The position numbers were made by a program, and so were the translations under genes. Below are positions 6,862-9,743 of a stretch of DNA of 9,743 nt, piece by piece (position 1 is the stretch's first letter; the number at the start of each line of letters is the position of its first letter). The stretch comes from DATLBY01 sp035526665 (lineage in GTDB: Bacteria > Acidobacteriota > Terriglobia > Bryobacterales > Bryobacteraceae). The DNA lies in NCBI GenBank assembly GCA_035526665.1, contig DATLBY010000005.1, positions 1-9,743 of the forward strand, written 5' to 3'. The notes under the pieces were generated by a model. That model ran no database searches, was not told where the DNA came from, and saw only the letters and a list, made by a program, of their open reading frames with translations.

Positions 6862-7887
6862 ATGCTCGCTTCGCTCCTCCTGGCCGGATTGGGAATCGCT
6901 TTTTCTCCATGGCAGGATCTGGCGGCGGTCGAGCAAAACGTAGCGGAACTCGTCAGGTCCCAGCCCTCCGCCGGCAACTGGCAGAAGTTGGGCCTTTCCC
7001 GCTATCTGCAGAACAAGTATGGCCCGGCCATAGAGGCTTTTCATCAGGCGCTCGGCCGCGATTCCTCTCTTTGGACGTCGCACCTGTTCCTGGGCATCTC
7101 CATGTACCGGACCAACCAGTTCTCGCCCGCGCTGGCCGCCTTAGAGAATGCTGATCGTCTCGCACCCGCTATGGCGCAGGGCCGGGATGACGTTGACTAC
7201 TGGCTGGGCGCCACGCTCATCGCGCTGCGTCGGCCGCTGCAGGGTTTACAGCCGCTGGAGCGCCTGATCGCCCGCAATCCCCGCCATAGCGAAGCGCTGC
7301 GCCTGGCCACCGAGACTTATGCGGAAACGGCCAGCTCCCTCTGGAACGGGGTCGCTGAGCGGGCCTTCGAAACGGCCGCCGGCCAGGAGGTGCATGGCTA
7401 CGCGCTCGAAAGCGCCGGCAACCGCACCGGGGCATTGGAAGCTTTCCGCCGCTCCCGCCGGCAGGCGCCACAGCGGCCCGGTCCCGGTGCGGCAATCGGC
7501 CGCCTGCTGCTGAGTTCCGGCGACGTCGGCGCGGCGCAGGATGCGTTGACGAAAGAGCTTCAGACGGATCCGGTGTCCCCCGAGGCCAATCTGTACGCTG
7601 GATTGTTAGCCTTGCGCGAGAACCGGCCCGGGGAGGCCGAGAAGTTCCTCAAGGTGGCGGCGGCGTGGCTGCCCGAAAACGAGGAGCCGCCGCTGGCACT
7701 CTGTCAGGCGTATTTAGCACTGGGTAATCCGATAAAGGCCGTGGCCGCTGCACGGCAAGCGATCACCGCCGAGAGTGGCTCGCCAGCCGCGCATGAGCTT
7801 TTGCTCACCGCCCTGGCTGCGGCGGGTGATCGCCCAGCTGTTGACGTGGAGAACCACCGCTGGCAGCAGCAAATGCGGGCGCGCTAG
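6862..7887 (+). CDS. Exported TPR-repeat protein coupled to receptor 2
   Basis: The product is 341 residues. A hydrophobic N-terminus (residues 2-14, MLASLLLAGLGIAF) is a short export signal or anchor without basic residues. About seven TPR-like helix pairs follow, near 39-72, 73-106, 112-140, 175-206, 208-239, 242-273 and 275-306. Clear examples are NKYGPAIEAFHQAL, NRTGALEAFRRS and NRPGEAEKFLKVAAA. TPR solenoids bind proteins; nothing visible suggests catalysis. ATG 6862 is the first usable start after an in-frame TGA at 6841 and lies 4 nt after the receptor stop. The only Shine-Dalgarno-like sequence is a weak AGGG, so reinitiation by ribosomes leaving receptor 2 is plausible. The 3' end overlaps the convergent TPR gene at CTAG. 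A periplasmic partner or scaffold for the receptor is an inference from position only. Confidence 0.85.
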   Translation: MLASLLLAGLGIAFSPWQDLAAVEQNVAELVRSQPSAGNWQKLGLSRYLQNKYGPAIEAFHQALGRDSSLWTSHLFLGISMYRTNQFSPALAALENADRLAPAMAQGRDDVDYWLGATLIALRRPLQGLQPLERLIARNPRHSEALRLATETYAETASSLWNGVAERAFETAAGQEVHGYALESAGNRTGALEAFRRSRRQAPQRPGPGAAIGRLLLSSGDVGAAQDALTKELQTDPVSPEANLYAGLLALRENRPGEAEKFLKVAAAWLPENEEPPLALCQAYLALGNPIKAVAAARQAITAESGSPAAHELLLTALAAAGDRPAVDVENHRWQQQMRAR

Positions 7888-8744
7888 GGCCGCTCGGCGC
7901 GGTTGCGGCGCTGTTCCAGTAGTTGCCGATGCAGGCCAAACTCGCGCTGAGCCAGAGCCGCCTTGCCCAGTTCGCGATACAGCCCGCCGAGCAGGAAGTG
8001 GACCTGATCGTCAGTGGGGTGCGCTTTTGCCACGGCCTCCCACGCTGCCTGGGCATCGGCTGGGCGACCGGCCTTACGATAGGCCTTGCCGAGCTCGCGC
8101 CGTACTTCCGTGCGGTCCGGCATCGCCGCCGCGGCTCGTTCGAAGCAGGTCACCGACTCGCCTTCGCGGCTGGTCGCCAGCAAAACCTGTCCGAGCCGGA
8201 AGTTGGCCATGCCATGGTCGGGCGTGTGCTCTAACTCAGCGCGGAGGTTCTTCTCCGCCCCTTCGTAATCGCGCATTTTCCACAACACACTGCCCATCGA
8301 ATACGACAGTCCGGGCCGGTCCGGCTCCCTCTGGCGGGCGTCCTGATAGCGCGCCAGCGCGGCAGCAAAATTACCATCGTGTTCCAGGCGCCGCCCGGCT
8401 ATCTCGCTTACCGCCGCCTGCCCCGCGTCACTGCGGCCGAGATCGCGGAACCGCTTCTCCGCCAGAATCCGGAGCAGCCGGCCTGCCTCCATTTCTGTAT
8501 TCGGGGACGCCCCATGTCCCACCAGATAATCCAGTTCCGCTAGCGCCTGGTCGATACGATTCAACTGGATCAGCGTCCGCGCCAACAACAGGCGCAGCTC
8601 CGGATTCCGCGGCTGCTTCTGTAGCGATGCGCGCAGTTCGCGTTCGGCCTCGGGAAATTTGCGGGCGCGGTAGAGCGCCACCCCTGGCGAATCGAGGGCA
8701 AGCGCCGCTAGTGCGGCAAGAAGGATTGCGGCAAGACTGGCCAC
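7884..8744 (-). CDS. TPR-repeat protein, - strand, predicted exported
   Basis: The product is 286 residues and starts with GTG at 8744. The first 17 residues are almost all Ala/Leu (MASLAAILLAALAALAL), like a signal peptide or anchor with no basic n-region; a cleavage after ALA at 14-16 is possible. TPR-like units occur near 14-47, 48-81, 111-143, 145-177, 179-211, 213-245 and 247-279, for example DYEGAEKNLRAELEHTPDH and GRPADAQAAWEAVAKAHP. An in-frame TGA about 30 nt upstream leaves GTG 8744 as the only standard start that keeps the hydrophobic segment. The AGGA just upstream abuts the start codon directly, too close for a normal ribosome binding site. The gene is convergent with the TPR gene on the + strand, sharing CTAG, and divergent from the third TPR gene. 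The function is presumably protein binding; partners are unknown. Confidence 0.83.
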   Translation of the reverse strand: MASLAAILLAALAALALDSPGVALYRARKFPEAERELRASLQKQPRNPELRLLLARTLIQLNRIDQALAELDYLVGHGASPNTEMEAGRLLRILAEKRFRDLGRSDAGQAAVSEIAGRRLEHDGNFAAALARYQDARQREPDRPGLSYSMGSVLWKMRDYEGAEKNLRAELEHTPDHGMANFRLGQVLLATSREGESVTCFERAAAAMPDRTEVRRELGKAYRKAGRPADAQAAWEAVAKAHPTDDQVHFLLGGLYRELGKAALAQREFGLHRQLLEQRRNRAERP

Positions 8745-8750
8745 TCCTGT

Positions 8751-8780
8751 ATTCTGTCTCGCAACCCGAAGGATTCACAA
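8751..8780 (-). promoter_or_regulatory. Promoter of the - strand TPR gene, possibly leaderless
   Basis: On the - strand, TTGTGA (8780-8775, 4 of 6 to the -35 consensus) and CAGAAT (8756-8751, 4 of 6 to the -10) are 18 bp apart. The -10 ends 6 nt before the GTG at 8744, so transcription would start at or within a base or two of the start codon. This would explain the lack of a properly spaced Shine-Dalgarno. It is a sequence match only. Confidence 0.35.
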
Positions 8781-8830
8781 GCGTCCGGCACCGGGGCGTC
8801 CATTTCAGTCCCCGCTCCTCCTCCTGGTGG

Positions 8831-8836
8831 GATAAT
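8831..8836 (+). promoter_or_regulatory. -10 element for the third TPR gene
   Basis: GATAAT matches the -10 consensus at 5 of 6 bases and lies 9 nt before the ATG at 8846. I see no good -35 at the right distance (8808-8813 reads GTCCCC). If used, the leader would be only a few bases. GGTGGGA upstream is too far from the start, and poorly matched, to be a convincing ribosome binding site for a longer transcript. Confidence 0.3.
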
Positions 8837-8845
8837 TGATGGCGC

Positions 8846-9743
8846 ATGCGTCGTCTGCGAAGACAATCGCGATTCCTGCTCTGCTTGGCTCTGGCCATCA
8901 CTGGAGCTGCGGACGCACAGGACCCTCCGTCGCCCGCCGCGGCTGAGGCGCTGATTGAGCAGGAACGCTTTCCCGAAGCCGAGCAGATGCTCGCACAGCT
9001 CCGGCGCGAACCGGCAACCGCCGCCGCCGCCGAGTTTCGCCTGGGCTATGTCCAGTTCCGGCAGCGGAAGCTCGCCGAGTCACGGCAGCAATTTAGTTCC
9101 ATCGTCAAGACCGCGCCGCCCGCTTACAACTCGCGCTACTTCCTGGGGCGCATCGCGTTGCTGGAAAACCAGCCGTTGGAAGCCATCACGTGGCTGGAGC
9201 CGGTAGTGGCATCGGGACAGAGGATCTACGATGCGGCAGCGCAACTGGCAGCCGCTTATCAATCCGCCGGGCGGCCGCGCCGCGCGATTGAGCCGCTCCG
9301 CTCCGCCATTCAACAATCGCCCGGCGATGGAGCGCTCTACTACAGGTTGGGCAGGACATACCAGCAGCTCGGCCAGGCGGATTTGGCCCGCGAGGCGCTC
9401 AGCACGGCAGCGCGGCTGAAGAGCGCCAACGCCTCCGATATCCAGACGTTAATGGAGGCCTCGCGCAGCATCCAGGAAGGGCGTACCGCCGAGGCGATCC
9501 AGCTCGCCCGCGACATCACCGCGCGTCCGGACGCGGACTCCTCCACGCTGGTCGCCGTCGGGCTCTTATGGGTGAATGCCGGCCTCCAAGCCGAGGCCCT
9601 GGAGGCATTTGAGCGCGCCGTCCGCGGGGATGAGAAGCACTTCGCGGCACAGTTCAATTACGGCTTGACGTTACTGCGTCTGGGCCGCTCTGCCGATGCT
9701 ATCCCGCCATTGACGCGCGCCGTGGCGCTGCTACCCCAGTCGC
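8846..9743 (+). CDS. Exported TPR-repeat protein (3' end outside window)
   Basis: The frame stays open for 299 residues to the window edge, so the C-terminus is unseen. The N-terminus is a textbook signal peptide: a basic n-region MRRLRRQSR, a hydrophobic core FLLCLALAITG, and a probable signal peptidase I site ADA|QD at residues 22-24. TPR-like pairs begin with EQERFPEAEQMLAQL (38-52) and continue through KLAESRQQFSSIV (75-87), QPLEAITWLEPVV, GRPRRAIEPLRSAI (142-155), GQADLAREALSTAA, GLQAEALEAFERAV (246-259) and GRSADAIPPLTRAV (280-293). An in-frame TGA at 8837-8839 makes ATG 8846 the first possible start; ATG 8839 is in another frame that soon stops. It diverges from the - strand TPR gene. 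The role is probably periplasmic protein binding. A further C-terminal domain cannot be excluded. Confidence 0.85.
   Translation, partial: MRRLRRQSRFLLCLALAITGAADAQDPPSPAAAEALIEQERFPEAEQMLAQLRREPATAAAAEFRLGYVQFRQRKLAESRQQFSSIVKTAPPAYNSRYFLGRIALLENQPLEAITWLEPVVASGQRIYDAAAQLAAAYQSAGRPRRAIEPLRSAIQQSPGDGALYYRLGRTYQQLGQADLAREALSTAARLKSANASDIQTLMEASRSIQEGRTAEAIQLARDITARPDADSSTLVAVGLLWVNAGLQAEALEAFERAVRGDEKHFAAQFNYGLTLLRLGRSADAIPPLTRAVALLPQS

Noticed and set aside
7775..8839. 354-codon + strand frame across the TPR genes
   Set aside because: It lies opposite the - strand TPR gene and overlaps the end of the first TPR gene. Its product is a Pro/Arg/Ala-rich low-complexity chain, whereas the other frames give clear TPR helices.
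8839..8940. Alternative ATG at 8839 for the third TPR gene
   Set aside because: This frame stops within about 35 codons, while ATG 8846 opens a frame with a classic signal peptide and TPR repeats to the window end.

Overview
The window looks like chromosomal DNA of an Acidobacteriota member, probably near the Solibacter/Bryobacter lineage. This is inferred from gene content: very large Oar-like TonB-dependent receptors with an N-terminal carboxypeptidase-regulatory-like domain, next to secreted TPR proteins, in GC-rich, densely packed DNA. No rRNA, tRNA, CRISPR array, integrase or transposase is visible.

Layout. Bases 1-116 hold the 3' tail of an unidentified + strand gene. After a short spacer with a good sigma70-type promoter (187-215) and a strong ribosome binding site come two tandem outer-membrane receptor genes, 254-3499 and 3612-6857. 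Each encodes exactly 1081 residues. A hand alignment gives about 125 substitutions and no gaps (about 88% identity), so they form a 3246-bp direct repeat with a 3358-bp period. Each copy has its own promoter-like sequence and Shine-Dalgarno. Four bases after the second receptor begins an exported TPR protein (6862-7887), probably translationally coupled to it. A second TPR gene (7884-8744) lies on the - strand and shares the tetranucleotide CTAG with the first, so the two stop codons overlap. A third TPR gene (8846 to beyond the window end) diverges from the second across a 101-bp gap. That gap holds promoter-like sequences so close to both start codons that one or both mRNAs may be leaderless or nearly so.

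How the genes may work together (inference). The receptors would sit in the outer membrane, and the three signal-bearing TPR proteins would act in the periplasm or at the membrane as scaffolds. The tight spacing ties the first TPR protein most closely to receptor 2. The substrate is not readable from the sequence, and no enzyme in the window reveals a pathway. The most notable features are the indel-free receptor pair with unevenly distributed divergence, and the compact +/-/+ TPR cluster. I see no clear evidence of a wholly new kind of system.
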